A DNA stretch of 21,479 bases from Latescibacteria bacterium UBA6620 (GTDB lineage Bacteria > Latescibacterota > UBA2968), in contig DJHM01000052.1 in NCBI GenBank assembly GCA_002433075.1, forward strand, positions 1 through 21,479, given 5' to 3'. The translations under genes were made by a program, and so were the position numbers. Under the pieces are notes generated by a model. That model searched no databases. It worked only from the letters and a program-made list of their open reading frames with translations, and was not told where the DNA came from. Positions 1-7,263 of this stretch are shown piece by piece. Each line of letters opens with the position of its first letter. The stretch's first letter is position 1.

Positions 1-141
1 GTACGGCGTAGGGCGCATTGTCTCACCGTCGTTGGCTCCCGCAGCAAGCACGTAGCGCTGGACGGTACCGGCCTCTACGCCAGCGGCGAAGAGAGCGAGC
101 CCGGCGACAGCCAATCCTGAGAGGGTGCGGCGAAGGCTCAT
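1..141 (-). CDS. Secreted caspase-like (peptidase C14) protein, N-terminal fragment
   Basis: Only the first 47 codons are in the window; the gene continues past the left edge. The ATG at 141 lies two bases beyond the stop codon of the anti-sigma gene, so the two are translationally close and surely one operon. The first 24 or so residues form a signal peptide: MSLRR, then a hydrophobic stretch rich in Ala, Gly and Leu, ending near GVEAG. What follows, RYVLAAGANDGETMRP, matches the opening beta strand of bacterial caspase-family proteins, which typically read RYALVVGANDGG..R. The order sigma factor, membrane anti-sigma factor, caspase-like protein is a known arrangement in several phyla. The catalytic His and Cys lie outside the window, so peptidase activity cannot be judged. 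The family call rests on one short motif plus context. Confidence 0.6.
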   Translation of the reverse strand, partial: MSLRRTLSGLAVAGLALFAAGVEAGTVQRYVLAAGANDGETMRPTPY

Positions 142-143
142 GG

Positions 144-878
144 CTACTCCTTTTTCAGCGTAAAGGTGTCGAGACGGAAAGCTTCGGACGGCTCGAACGC
201 CCGTGGGGCTTCTCTCACCCGCTTGAGCAGCGGGGCTACGTGAAAGGGCCTGTCGGAAGTAACGAGGAAAAATTTCTCGTATTCGGGCGCGTCATCCAGC
301 TGGTAGGAGAACCCGAGCGTGTCAGGCCTTCCGGTTTCCAGCTTGAAGGATATGCCTCGTTCCGCCCGATGCAGGACTAGGCTGTCTCTCCCGTCCACCG
401 AAAAAATGACGCCGTAGCCCGAGTCGGGTGATACGTAGACAATCTGAATCAGATCGCCTTCGACGGCGGTCTCTCCGTCATCGAGTCGCTGCGCCCTCTT
501 GTCGATCTGTCTGTAAAGGACCAGGTGAGGTGTCTGACCCTTGATCCCGATGTAACCGGGTTCGTTCGGGGAACGCAGCAGGTTTGGAACGAAGAGGAGG
601 AGGGTGGCGGCGACAGCCAGGGCCGGCACCCAGCGCGAAATGGTTCTGCGTGGCACGTCGGTCTCCAGGCGGTTGCGAATCTCTGTCGCCACCTGGGCGT
701 GAGGCGCTTCTTCGAGGATCTGCCGGTTCGATGCCCGAAGATCCTCGAGACGCCTGCGTAGAACGCCGTCTGTCTCAACCCGATCGCTGATCTGTTGCTT
801 CTCCGCATCCGGAAGTTCTCCGAGCAGGAAGCGCTCCAGCGCAAGGTCCGAAATCGGAATCTGTTGTCGATCGTTCAT
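144..878 (-). CDS. Membrane anti-sigma factor with C-terminal DUF4384-like domain
   Basis: 244 residues. The N-terminal ~70 residues (LALERFLLGELPDAEKQQI, then an Arg-rich helical stretch) look like an anti-sigma domain that would hold the adjacent sigma factor at the membrane; no zinc-binding HxxxCxxC motif is visible. A single membrane segment lies near residues 84-101 (WVPALAVAATLLLFVPNLL). The periplasmic part, roughly 110-215, contains GDLIQIVYVSPDSGYGVIFS followed by a VDGRDSLVLH turn, resembling the DUF4384 beta fold that often accompanies bacterial caspase genes. The start is supported by GGAG four bases upstream of ATG. The gene sits between the sigma factor, which it overlaps, and the caspase-like gene two bases downstream. 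The likely role is sensing an envelope signal and releasing the sigma factor. Anti-sigma assignment is firm by context; the DUF4384 call is by resemblance. Confidence 0.8.
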   Translation of the reverse strand: MNDRQQIPISDLALERFLLGELPDAEKQQISDRVETDGVLRRRLEDLRASNRQILEEAPHAQVATEIRNRLETDVPRRTISRWVPALAVAATLLLFVPNLLRSPNEPGYIGIKGQTPHLVLYRQIDKRAQRLDDGETAVEGDLIQIVYVSPDSGYGVIFSVDGRDSLVLHRAERGISFKLETGRPDTLGFSYQLDDAPEYEKFFLVTSDRPFHVAPLLKRVREAPRAFEPSEAFRLDTFTLKKE

Positions 879-1349
879 AGGTCTCCAGGTCTGAGACGGC
901 TGTCCTCAGTCCCCTCATTCGCTTCCTGACTCCGGATACCGACATTCCGACGGTGGCCGCGGTCTCCTCGAGTGTCAGACCATCGACGTAGAGCAAGGTG
1001 GCGATGGTGTGGGTCGACACTCGGGGAGTCGGCGAAAGATCCGGTCCAGCGTCTTCTTTGCGTCCAGCTGTCGCTCGTCTACATCCGATCGGGCGATCTG
1101 CGTCAGGACATCGTCCTCTACCGCATCCGGGGCTCGGCGACGGTCCCTAATCCGGTTGAGGCAAAGGTTGGTCGTGATTCGGTAGAGGAGGCTGGACGGA
1201 TGGTCGTCCGTCAGGCCGCCCTTTCGTCGCAGCAGCTGGACGAACACATCCTGCGCGACATCCAGGACCTCGTCTTCATCCCGTAGAAGCTTTCGGCACC
1301 GCCGGATGACCATCGGCCGGTATCGCTCGTAGAGTGCCTCAACGTCCAT
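775..1349 (-). pseudogene. ECF-like RNA polymerase sigma factor, frameshifted
   Basis: Sigma-70 region 2 is encoded from ATG 1349 (MDVEALYERYRPMVIRRCRK, then DVAQDVFVQLLR and YRITTNLCLNRIRD), running in one frame until about 1020. Region 4 (TIATLLYVDGLTLEETAATV, then GMSVSGVRKRMRGLR helix-turn-helix) is in a second frame from about 1020. The two halves join as ...FRRLP then VSTHTIATLLYV if one base is restored next to the CCCC run at 1023-1026. As read, the first frame stops at 975 and loses promoter recognition. The second frame does not stop at the usual place but continues about 100 bases into the anti-sigma gene. This is the head gene of the sigma/anti-sigma/caspase operon and would normally autoregulate it. 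It could be intact in the organism if the lost base is an assembly error. Confidence 0.8.
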
Positions 1350-1492
1350 TGACTCTCTGCCTTCGATCTGTACAACACCGCAGCCTGGTGGAAGTGTTAC
1401 CTATCCATTCAGATTCTCGAGGAAGTTTCAAAGATCTCCTTCTACAGGCAATATAAGGAGTATGCGGGTGCGGTGAAATTTTCGGGCATCTG
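1350..1492. promoter_or_regulatory. Divergent intergenic region between sigma operon and DUF4097 gene
   Basis: About 140 bases separate the minus-strand sigma operon from the plus-strand lipoprotein gene, so both promoters should lie here or just beyond. On the minus strand GAAACTT (1429-1423) resembles the GGAACTT-type -35 element of ECF sigma factors, which would suit autoregulation, but no convincing partner -10 was found. On the plus side GTGACA (1493-1498) and TTATAA (1518-1523) are 19 bases apart, a poor sigma-70 candidate. Both are weak guesses. Confidence 0.3.
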
Positions 1493-2422
1493 GTGACAGA
1501 ATCGGTGGGGCCCGGTGTTATAAGGGAAACAGTCGAAACCCGAATCGAGGAGAATCCCGCGAAAACGCAATGGCTGAACCGCTCGATCTGGACCTTATCC
1601 GTTCTACTGGCTGGTTGTGGCGAATCCAATCTGACTTCGTCGTTCGATTCATCAGGGGACAGATCCGGCAATTACACGGTGACCGAGACGCACACGATCA
1701 CCGCCGCGGACGCTCGGAGGCTAATAGCCGAGACGGTCAACGGGTCTATTTCGATCGAGACGCGCCCGGATGTCTTATCCGTCACGGTCGATGTGACAAA
1801 AGTGGTCCGAGGACCTTCCCGCCAGCTGTCGATGGATTTCGTAAGACTTCTGGAAACGGAAGTGGGCCGGGTGGGCGACGAAGTCCTAATCAAGACCACG
1901 TGGCCTCGGAACACCAACGGTTACGATGCATCGGCCAGGTATGTGGTGATTGCCCCGGAGGGGCTTCATCTCCCCCTTGGTACCGTTAATGGGTCGATCG
2001 TGGTCGATGGCCGTGTGGCGGAAACCGACGCGAAGACGGTTAACGGTAGAGTGGAGGTGCGTGGGGCGAGTGGTTCGATGTCGCTGGCCACGGTGAACGG
2101 ACGCCTGGAGGCCAGGCTGGCGGAGGTGTCCAGCGAGAGTCAGTTCGCTACGGTCATCGGCTCCATCGATGTTGAAATCGACGCGGCGACGTCACCGGTG
2201 ACGGCCACGACGACGAACGGGTCTATTTCGGTGACTGTGGGCTCGGAATTCGCGGGGCAGCTGGATGCTCGGACAGGGACGGGCAAGGCGGGTTCAGACT
2301 TCGTAGTCAACCCATTGCAGCCGGTTCGGCCCAATCGCTTGGTCGGTCGAATCGGTGCAGGGGGAGGACCTGAGATTCATCTTCGGAGTGGGAATGGGAA
2401 CGTGAGGTTGAAGAGAGGGTGA
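1493..2422 (+). CDS. DUF4097-type beta-strand-repeat lipoprotein
   Basis: 309 residues from a GTG at 1493, with a lipobox at LLAGC near residues 38-42, so the mature protein is predicted to be lipid-anchored at that Cys. The body carries repeated strand-turn units: ETVNGSISI, GTVNGSIVV, KTVNGRVEV, ATVNGRLEA, ATVIGSIDV, TTTNGSISV, and a final GNGNVRL. This is the signature of DUF4097 (putative adhesin) proteins, which form a right-handed beta-solenoid-like stack. The start is uncertain. The signal peptide proper (LNRSIWTLSVLLAGC) follows 35 uncharacteristic residues, and an ATG at 1570 sits one base out of frame just before it; removing one G at 1572-1573 would give M-LNRSIWTLSVLLAGC. It is divergent from the sigma/anti-sigma/caspase operon and may be part of the same envelope module. 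Function is unknown beyond the fold. Confidence 0.8.
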   Translation: MTESVGPGVIRETVETRIEENPAKTQWLNRSIWTLSVLLAGCGESNLTSSFDSSGDRSGNYTVTETHTITAADARRLIAETVNGSISIETRPDVLSVTVDVTKVVRGPSRQLSMDFVRLLETEVGRVGDEVLIKTTWPRNTNGYDASARYVVIAPEGLHLPLGTVNGSIVVDGRVAETDAKTVNGRVEVRGASGSMSLATVNGRLEARLAEVSSESQFATVIGSIDVEIDAATSPVTATTTNGSISVTVGSEFAGQLDARTGTGKAGSDFVVNPLQPVRPNRLVGRIGAGGGPEIHLRSGNGNVRLKRG

Positions 2423-2606
2423 AACCTGTGGACGGTAGGCGGTGGGCCGTGGGCGGAGCCTGCGGCAGCGGTCGTTGGTGGGAGCCGCCTTCGCCACAAC
2501 GGGGCTACGGCGAGCCATGGCGGTCTCCGACCACGAACTGTTCGAGATGAGATGAAACTGAGGACAGGTGGACGGTTGACAGTAGACGGAAAGAGGCAAC
2601 CAACTG

Positions 2607-2641
2607 AAGGGAGAAGCGATGGAAAGCTTCTACCCTTTTTT
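2607..2641 (+). terminator. Intrinsic terminator after the DUF4097 gene
   Basis: AAGGG-AGAAGC (2607-2617) pairs with GCTTCT-A-CCCTT (2626-2637) around an eight-base loop, and a run of six T (2636-2641) follows. This is a textbook intrinsic terminator in the plus direction, about 185 bases after the lipoprotein stop and just before the convergent cupin gene ends. The 180 bases between stop and hairpin are GC-rich with imperfect direct repeats of the type GGACGGT but hold no recognisable gene. Confidence 0.75.
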
Positions 2642-2660
2642 GTGCGCTGTCCGAGAAGTG

Positions 2661-3085
2661 TCATGCCGGGACCGCTTGGGTGTCTTCGAATGTTACTTTC
2701 ACCTTACCGGCGGGCCGTTCGTGCAGGTGGCCTTTCCCGGGCATGGAGGCGGCGAGGCGGATCGAGGGCCCATCCCCGGCAGGGGAAATGTGGTGGAACT
2801 TGAGCGCTGGGGCGAACAGAAAGTTCGCCCTTTTTCGCGACGATCAAATCGTCTTCTCCCTCCATCATTCCAATGAATCTCGCTCTCCAGGATGACCCAC
2901 CACTCGTCATAGTCGTGTACGTGATTATCCGTTTCGGTGCCCGGTTTCTGACAGATCAGGGTGCTGCGAACGTGATCGGTAGCCACGAGCGAATGCGACC
3001 AGTTGGCTTCGCCTTTCTCACGCTTGATGGCTTCCAGGTCGATGTGGTGTAGGGCGTCTGCGAGGATGGGGGTTCGGAGTGACAT
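2661..3085 (-). pseudogene. Small cupin-domain protein, disrupted by two frameshifts
   Basis: The start at 3085 has a perfect AAGGAG five bases upstream. Residues 1-75 (ending HVHDYDEWWVILESEIHW) carry the first cupin motif: HxH then the conserved acidic/aromatic stretch. The frame then changes at a GGG run (2858-2860) to give GEDDLIVAKKG, and again at about 2826-2830 to give NFLFAPALKFHHISPAGDGP, the second cupin motif, ending at TGA 2663-2661. Both shifts are explained by one extra base each, and together they restore a normal single-cupin protein of about 140 residues. The metal ligands of the fold appear as His residues in HVHD and FHHI. It lies 81 bases downstream of the disrupted MR/MLE gene in the same direction, probably one transcript. 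Function unknown; such cupins often accompany carbohydrate-acid catabolic enzymes. Confidence 0.75.
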
Positions 3086-3166
3086 GAGGACTCCTTGTTG
3101 GAGAATGAAAGTGGCTCCTCGAAAACGCGACGAGCCAAAAACTTGACTGGACGGAAAACGACAGAA

Positions 3167-4295
3167 CTATTCAAAAAATTCGAGGTCTTCGACAGTTGCG
3201 TCTTTCGCGACGGTCTCGTCGAGCGCTACGCCGAGACCAGGATCAGTGGGAACCGATAGATGGCCCAGTTCGATCAGGTTGTCGCCAACGGTCAGGTTAG
3301 ACCAGAGTTCGTTGTCCAGGTGATGGAATTCGAGTACCTGGAAGTTGGGAACGGCGGCGCACACGTGACTCGCGGCGACTGTGCCGATGGAACCGCAGAT
3401 GTTATGAGGTGAGAACGGAATGTAATACATGTCCGCAAGATCGGCGATACGGCGTCCCTCGAGCAATCCTCCAGCTTTTGCGAGGTCGGGGGAGATGATT
3501 CCGCAGCCTGTTGCTCGATGAGGTCCCGGAAACCGTGGCGTGAGTAGAAGTTCTCGCCCGTTCAGATTGGGGTTGTGGTGGATCGGGCGACCTTATGCCA
3601 TAGCATAGCCTCGATGTTCTCGGGAGGGATCGGGTCTTCCAGCCACATCAGGTTCAACGATTCGAAAGCCTTCGCGACCTTGAGGATGTCAGGCGGCGCA
3701 TAGAACCAGTGGGCGTCGATGAGGAGGTCCGTGTTGGAATCCAGGGCCTCTCGCACGGCTGCCACGACGCGGACGAACTGATCGATGTCGTCGTTGCTGA
3801 TGGTGCGGTTGTAGGCATCTCGCCGCGATGGACGTGGATCGATGTCGAACTTGATGGCGTCGAATCCACGGGCTTCGACGGCTTTCGCCGTTTCGACCCC
3901 GCCCTCCGGTGTGTCCTCCTCGCCTTCGTGGCAATCGTTGTAGAGACGGATGCGATCTCGAAACTTTCCCCCGAGCAACTGCCAGATGGGACAACCAAGA
4001 TCCTGGCCCGTGATGTCCCAGAGTGCCATCTCGATCCCACTGATGGCGCTCATGACGGCCCCCTGGTAGAAGCCCGATGCCGAAATGGAGTGCATCATGT
4101 CGGTGAAGAGTTTGTCGACGTTCCGGGGGTCCTGTCCGAGAAGGTGTCGGGTCAGGCGTTGATCCACGACGATCTGGTGGACGCCCGACCGTTGTCGGCT
4201 TCGCCAATCCCCACGAGGCCGGTGTCCGTGCGCACCTTGACGAGCACCCAGGGGAAAGGAGCGAGGAGGGCGGAGCCGATGTAAGTGATCTTCAT
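3167..4295 (-). pseudogene. Mandelate racemase/muconate lactonizing enzyme family protein, disrupted
   Basis: An enolase-superfamily enzyme of about 376 residues is spread over three frames. The N-terminal cap starts MKITYIGSALLAPFPW (ATG 4295). A one-base loss near 4183 moves the frame to VHQIVVDQRL and on through the barrel. An in-frame TGA at 3564-3562 interrupts ARSTTTPI-stop-TGENFYSRHG, and another one-base loss near 3500 moves to IISPDLAKAGG and the C-terminus ending DLEFFE. Superfamily landmarks are present: KFD after AI, the metal ligands in LLIDAHW, WLEDP and TGEN, and SPHN for the His base. The substrate is likely a sugar acid (dehydratase-like subgroup), which is inference. With three lesions it is either a pseudogene or a badly assembled patch. 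The neighbouring cupin shows the same kind of damage. Confidence 0.85.
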
Positions 4296-4299
4296 TGGG

Positions 4300-4318
4300 A
4301 GTTCAAGAACTTTGAACT
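4300..4318. promoter_or_regulatory. Perfect inverted repeat abutting the MR/MLE start codon
   Basis: AGTTCAA (4300-4306) and TTGAACT (4312-4318) are perfect inverted repeats around a five-base spacer, ending five bases before the start codon of the MR/MLE gene. No Shine-Dalgarno sequence is visible there. It could be an operator for a local repressor or an RNA hairpin that affects initiation. The function is inferred from position only. Confidence 0.35.
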
Positions 4319-4331
4319 GTGAAAGCACCGT

Positions 4332-4353
4332 CACACTGAGCGCAGTCGAAGTG
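4332..4353. repeat. REP-like intergenic hairpin
   Basis: ACACTGAGCGCAGTCGAAGTGT forms a hairpin with five perfect outer pairs. From memory, the core CTTCGACTGCGCTCAG resembles short interspersed intergenic repeats seen in many unrelated bacterial genomes. It lies between the P-loop gene and the disrupted MR/MLE gene. Only one copy is seen here, so the repeat call depends on a genome-wide search. Confidence 0.35.
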
Positions 4354-4423
4354 TCGGTCGTGACCCGGCGGCTCAGGGCGGTCCTCGCGAAGGGATTTTC
4401 TCTTCGAGCCTTCGTGATGCTTC

Positions 4424-5074
4424 TCACGCCGTCAGCAGACGCGTATTCCCGTCCTCCGCGTTCAAATGAGGAATCGACAGCCTCAGATACTCTTCGAGCA
4501 AGGCTGCCGGCGTCAGTTTTGAGGTGTCGATGTCGAATTTACCCTTGAGCGAACACGCCTGATATTCGTGTGTGAATTCCTCTATCACGCCCTCGACGTC
4601 CCCGGGTGGGACGAGTTGGTGAGGATGGGGGTTCGATTCCATTCGCCCACGGATCACATCGGGTTTGGCGTGCAGGTGAACGACGATCGTGTCTTTAGGC
4701 AGTTCGGGCTCGCACTCGTGATGGTCGATCGCAGGCACGCTCCGGTCACCGACCCTTCGGGCGTTTGTGCCCGGATAGTAATAACGAGGACCGTAGACCA
4801 TCTCTTCCATGTAGAAGCCACCCAGCAGGATGTGCTTGTATTTGTTAATCAGACGCACGTGGTAGGCGATCTGGAAACGCTGAAACCGTTCTTTGATGCC
4901 GGGCAGCATGTCCAGCATGCCCTGCTGTTCCTCATCGGAGAGATGGTAGGCGTCGGGAATCGTAAAGTGATCGTCCAGATGGTGGTTGATGCCCCGCTCG
5001 AGGCCCCAGGCGTGAATGCCGTTGATGAGTGTAGACACTCCCGTGTATTCGCAACCGATGACGATGACGCGCAT
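4424..5074 (-). CDS. P-loop nucleotide-kinase-like protein with variant Walker A
   Basis: 216 residues, with AAGGAG eight bases upstream of ATG 5074. The N-terminus MRVIVIGCEYTGVSTL has the shape of a kinase P-loop (GxxxxGKS/T), but the invariant Lys is Val at residue 13. The rest looks like a thymidylate/nucleotide-kinase-type domain: a HHLDDHF segment, then ERFQRFQIAYHVRL, a GGFYMEEMVYGPRYYYPG lid-like stretch, and HLHAKPDVIRGRM, which matches the base-binding/lid helix of TMP kinases. The substrate is unknown, and loss of the Lys could mean weak or no phosphotransfer. The gene precedes the disrupted MR/MLE gene in the same direction, 128 bases upstream of it. The fold call is moderately sure, the function unassigned. 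Confidence 0.75.
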   Translation of the reverse strand: MRVIVIGCEYTGVSTLINGIHAWGLERGINHHLDDHFTIPDAYHLSDEEQQGMLDMLPGIKERFQRFQIAYHVRLINKYKHILLGGFYMEEMVYGPRYYYPGTNARRVGDRSVPAIDHHECEPELPKDTIVVHLHAKPDVIRGRMESNPHPHQLVPPGDVEGVIEEFTHEYQACSLKGKFDIDTSKLTPAALLEEYLRLSIPHLNAEDGNTRLLTA

Positions 5075-5094
5075 TTAATTGACTCCTTAATACG

Positions 5095-5121
5095 GTGACA
5101 CGAAGGCACGAAGAAAGTCAC
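5095..5121. repeat. Short hairpin with CACGAAG direct repeat
   Basis: GTGAC (5095-5099) and GTCAC (5117-5121) flank ACGAAGGCACGAAGAAA, which holds two imperfect CACGAAG units. It lies just upstream of the kinase-like gene's ribosome binding site, in its leader. Similar CACGAAG-type intergenic repeats recur in environmental bacterial genomes (recollection, not tested here). Confidence 0.3.
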
Positions 5122-5187
5122 AGGGAAAGAAAGTCTGGGCTCAGGTTTGACGACAGGGCGATAGTATACGGTGAGCCCGGGACTGGA

Positions 5188-5220
5188 GAAAACGAAAACG
5201 CCGGTCGAATGACCGGCGTT
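5188..5220 (-). terminator. Intrinsic terminator of the topoisomerase operon
   Basis: AACGCCGGTC and GACCGGCGTT form a perfect ten-base-pair stem with a four-base loop (5197-5220). Reading on the minus strand, the stem is followed by TTCGTTTTC. It begins 55 bases after the stop codon of the ParC-like gene, so it ends the parE-parC transcript and separates it from the kinase-like gene. Confidence 0.9.
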
Positions 5221-5274
5221 ATGACCCCTTTTGGTAGGGTCACGGCATGCCGTTGCCTTGAGATTAACAGGAGT

Positions 5275-7170
5275 CTACTTCTGTCGCTCGAACTTCCCGT
5301 TTTTCACCTCACGATTCGCCAACCTGACGCCTTTCGCCCGATTGCCCTTCACCAGAAAATTTTCGACGTCGAACTCTTCCTGGATGACACGCACCCGGGG
5401 CTTGGGCTTGTAGTCGACGACGATGCTCGTGTCGCGTTCGGTCGTGAGGCGAATCGGTTTGCAACCGGCGGGTACTAGGTCGTAACCTCGCTTGAGGATG
5501 AACTTGTCGATCTGGAAACGCTTGAGGCATGGGTTCTTCTTCTCGTCCGCGTAGAGCAGAGAATACACACGATCGGGGTCGACGAAGCCGCAGAAGAGCA
5601 TTCCCTTGTCGACGAACAGGCGGTCGGGCACATCCTGGACGGACCAGGAACCTGACTTGCGGATCACGAGTATTCGATCGTAGGGACTGACCTCAAACTG
5701 AGCGGCGCCGTTGACATCATAGCCCAGATACCCGCGTTTGGTGTCGTACTTGAGGGTCAGGTTTCGCTGGGCCGCGTCTCGGACATCGACCTGTTCGAGG
5801 CTGACGATCTCCGACTTCCGAGGGAATTGCTTACCATACTTCTTGAGCAGGCCTTCGAGGTAGCTGACGGCGTAGTCCTTGAGCGCTTTCAGGTACTTCC
5901 GGGCCTGACGCAGACGCTTCCGGATCTCGACCATCTCCTCTGTGGCCTTGTTGATGTCGTAGAGAGAAATTCGGCGGATCGGGATTCGAAGGAGGGTGAC
6001 GACGTCTTCGTCGGTGACGTCTCGCTTGATGATCTTCTTGTAGGGCTTCAGGCCTTCGACGACCGCTTTGTTCACGTCTTCGGCTGTTTCCTGCTCTTCG
6101 ATCTCCTTATAGATCCGATTTTCGATGAAGATCTGCTCGAGTGTCTTGGCGTGCAGCCGGTCGCTGAGTTCGCGTTCCTCGAGTTTGAGCTCGGCTTTGA
6201 GGACGTCTAGTAATCGGTCGGTGCAGTGCTTGACGACCTCGGTGACGTTCATGATATGCGGTCGCTCGTCCTTGATGGCCAGCATGTTGGCGGAGATCGA
6301 GTTCTCGCACCCGGTAAAGGCAAAGAGAGCGTCGACGGTGTCCTTCGACTGAATTCCACGCGCAAGATGGATGTCGATCTCGACTTCCTCGGTCGTGTAG
6401 TCGGCAATCGAGCTGATCTTGAGCTTCCCCTTTTTCGAGGCGTCCTCGATCGTCGTAATGAGGCTCTCGGACGTGTAGCCGTAGGGAAGCTCCCGCACAA
6501 CGATGCGTTTCGGATCCTTGGTGTCGAGCACGGAGCGGATGAGCACTTTCCCGTTTCCGTCATTGTACTCGGACACGTCCAACTGTCCTCCCGTCGGGAA
6601 GTCCGGGTAGAGCTTAAAACGTTTCCCTTTGAGGTAGGCAATCTGCGCTTCAAGGACTTCGCAGAAATTGTGTGGAAGAATGCGCGTGGACATGCCGACC
6701 GCGATGCCCTCGGTCCCGAGGATCAGGAGCAGCGGGACTTTGGCGGGAAAGACGACAGGTTCCTTGTTCCGGCTGTCGTAGGTGTCGACGTATTCGGTGA
6801 TCGACTTGTTGAGGAGGACGTCACGAGCGAGGTCGGTCAGTCGACATTCGATGTAACGGGCGGCACTGGCCTCGTCCCCCGTGAGGATGTTGCCGAAGTT
6901 GCCCTGCTTCTCGATCAGGTAGTCCTTCTGCGCAAGGACGATGAGCGCACCCTCGATCGACTGATCTCCGTGTGGGTGATACTTCATGGTGTTGCCAACG
7001 ATGTTGGCCACCTTGTGAAACTTGCCGTCGTCCACCTCGGCCAGCGAATGCAAGATCCGTCGCTGTACCGGCTTTAGCCCGTCGTCGACGTCCGGGATCG
7101 CCCGATCCTTGATGACATAGCTGGCGTACTCTAGATAGTTTTTTTCGTATAGCGTGTCGACGTATGGCAT
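5275..7170 (-). CDS. parC: DNA topoisomerase IV / gyrase subunit A (ParC-like)
   Basis: 631 residues, the breakage-reunion subunit of a type IIA topoisomerase, which relaxes or decatenates DNA through a tyrosyl-DNA covalent bond. The N-terminus has YASYVIKDRAIPDVDDGLKP and RRIL, the winged-helix motif KYHPHGDQS at 63-71, and the catalytic Tyr106 in SAARYIECRL preceded by GNFGNILTGDEA. AVGMSTRILPHNF closes the tower core. A coiled coil around 430-470 (rich in Lys, Arg and Glu) forms the gate. The C-terminal part is only about 130 residues, too short for a full six-bladed gyrase wrapping domain, so it resembles the short ParC type found in Bacteroidetes and Chlamydiae more than classical GyrA. 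GAGG lies just upstream of the ATG. It follows the ParE-like gene by 93 bases. No lesions. Confidence 0.93.
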   Translation of the reverse strand: MPYVDTLYEKNYLEYASYVIKDRAIPDVDDGLKPVQRRILHSLAEVDDGKFHKVANIVGNTMKYHPHGDQSIEGALIVLAQKDYLIEKQGNFGNILTGDEASAARYIECRLTDLARDVLLNKSITEYVDTYDSRNKEPVVFPAKVPLLLILGTEGIAVGMSTRILPHNFCEVLEAQIAYLKGKRFKLYPDFPTGGQLDVSEYNDGNGKVLIRSVLDTKDPKRIVVRELPYGYTSESLITTIEDASKKGKLKISSIADYTTEEVEIDIHLARGIQSKDTVDALFAFTGCENSISANMLAIKDERPHIMNVTEVVKHCTDRLLDVLKAELKLEERELSDRLHAKTLEQIFIENRIYKEIEEQETAEDVNKAVVEGLKPYKKIIKRDVTDEDVVTLLRIPIRRISLYDINKATEEMVEIRKRLRQARKYLKALKDYAVSYLEGLLKKYGKQFPRKSEIVSLEQVDVRDAAQRNLTLKYDTKRGYLGYDVNGAAQFEVSPYDRILVIRKSGSWSVQDVPDRLFVDKGMLFCGFVDPDRVYSLLYADEKKNPCLKRFQIDKFILKRGYDLVPAGCKPIRLTTERDTSIVVDYKPKPRVRVIQEEFDVENFLVKGNRAKGVRLANREVKNGKFERQK

Positions 7171-7263
7171 TCGCCTCTACCGGTTTAGTGATGGAATGCG
7201 TTGAGAGTGAGCAGGCAGTAGGGAAGTCGAGTTTCTTCTCACTGCTGCCTCATGCTTTTTGCC
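7171..7263 (-). other. parE-parC intergenic spacer with imperfect hairpin
   Basis: On the minus strand AGGCAGCAGTGAGAAG can pair imperfectly with CTTCCCTACTGCCT about 12 bases later, in the 93-base gap between the two topoisomerase genes. There is no T-run after it, so it is unlikely to be a terminator. It could be a processing or translation-spacing element. Confidence 0.25.

Noticed and set aside
6226..7077. Plus-strand open frame of 283 codons inside the ParC gene
   Set aside because: Antisense shadow of the highly conserved topoisomerase A subunit.
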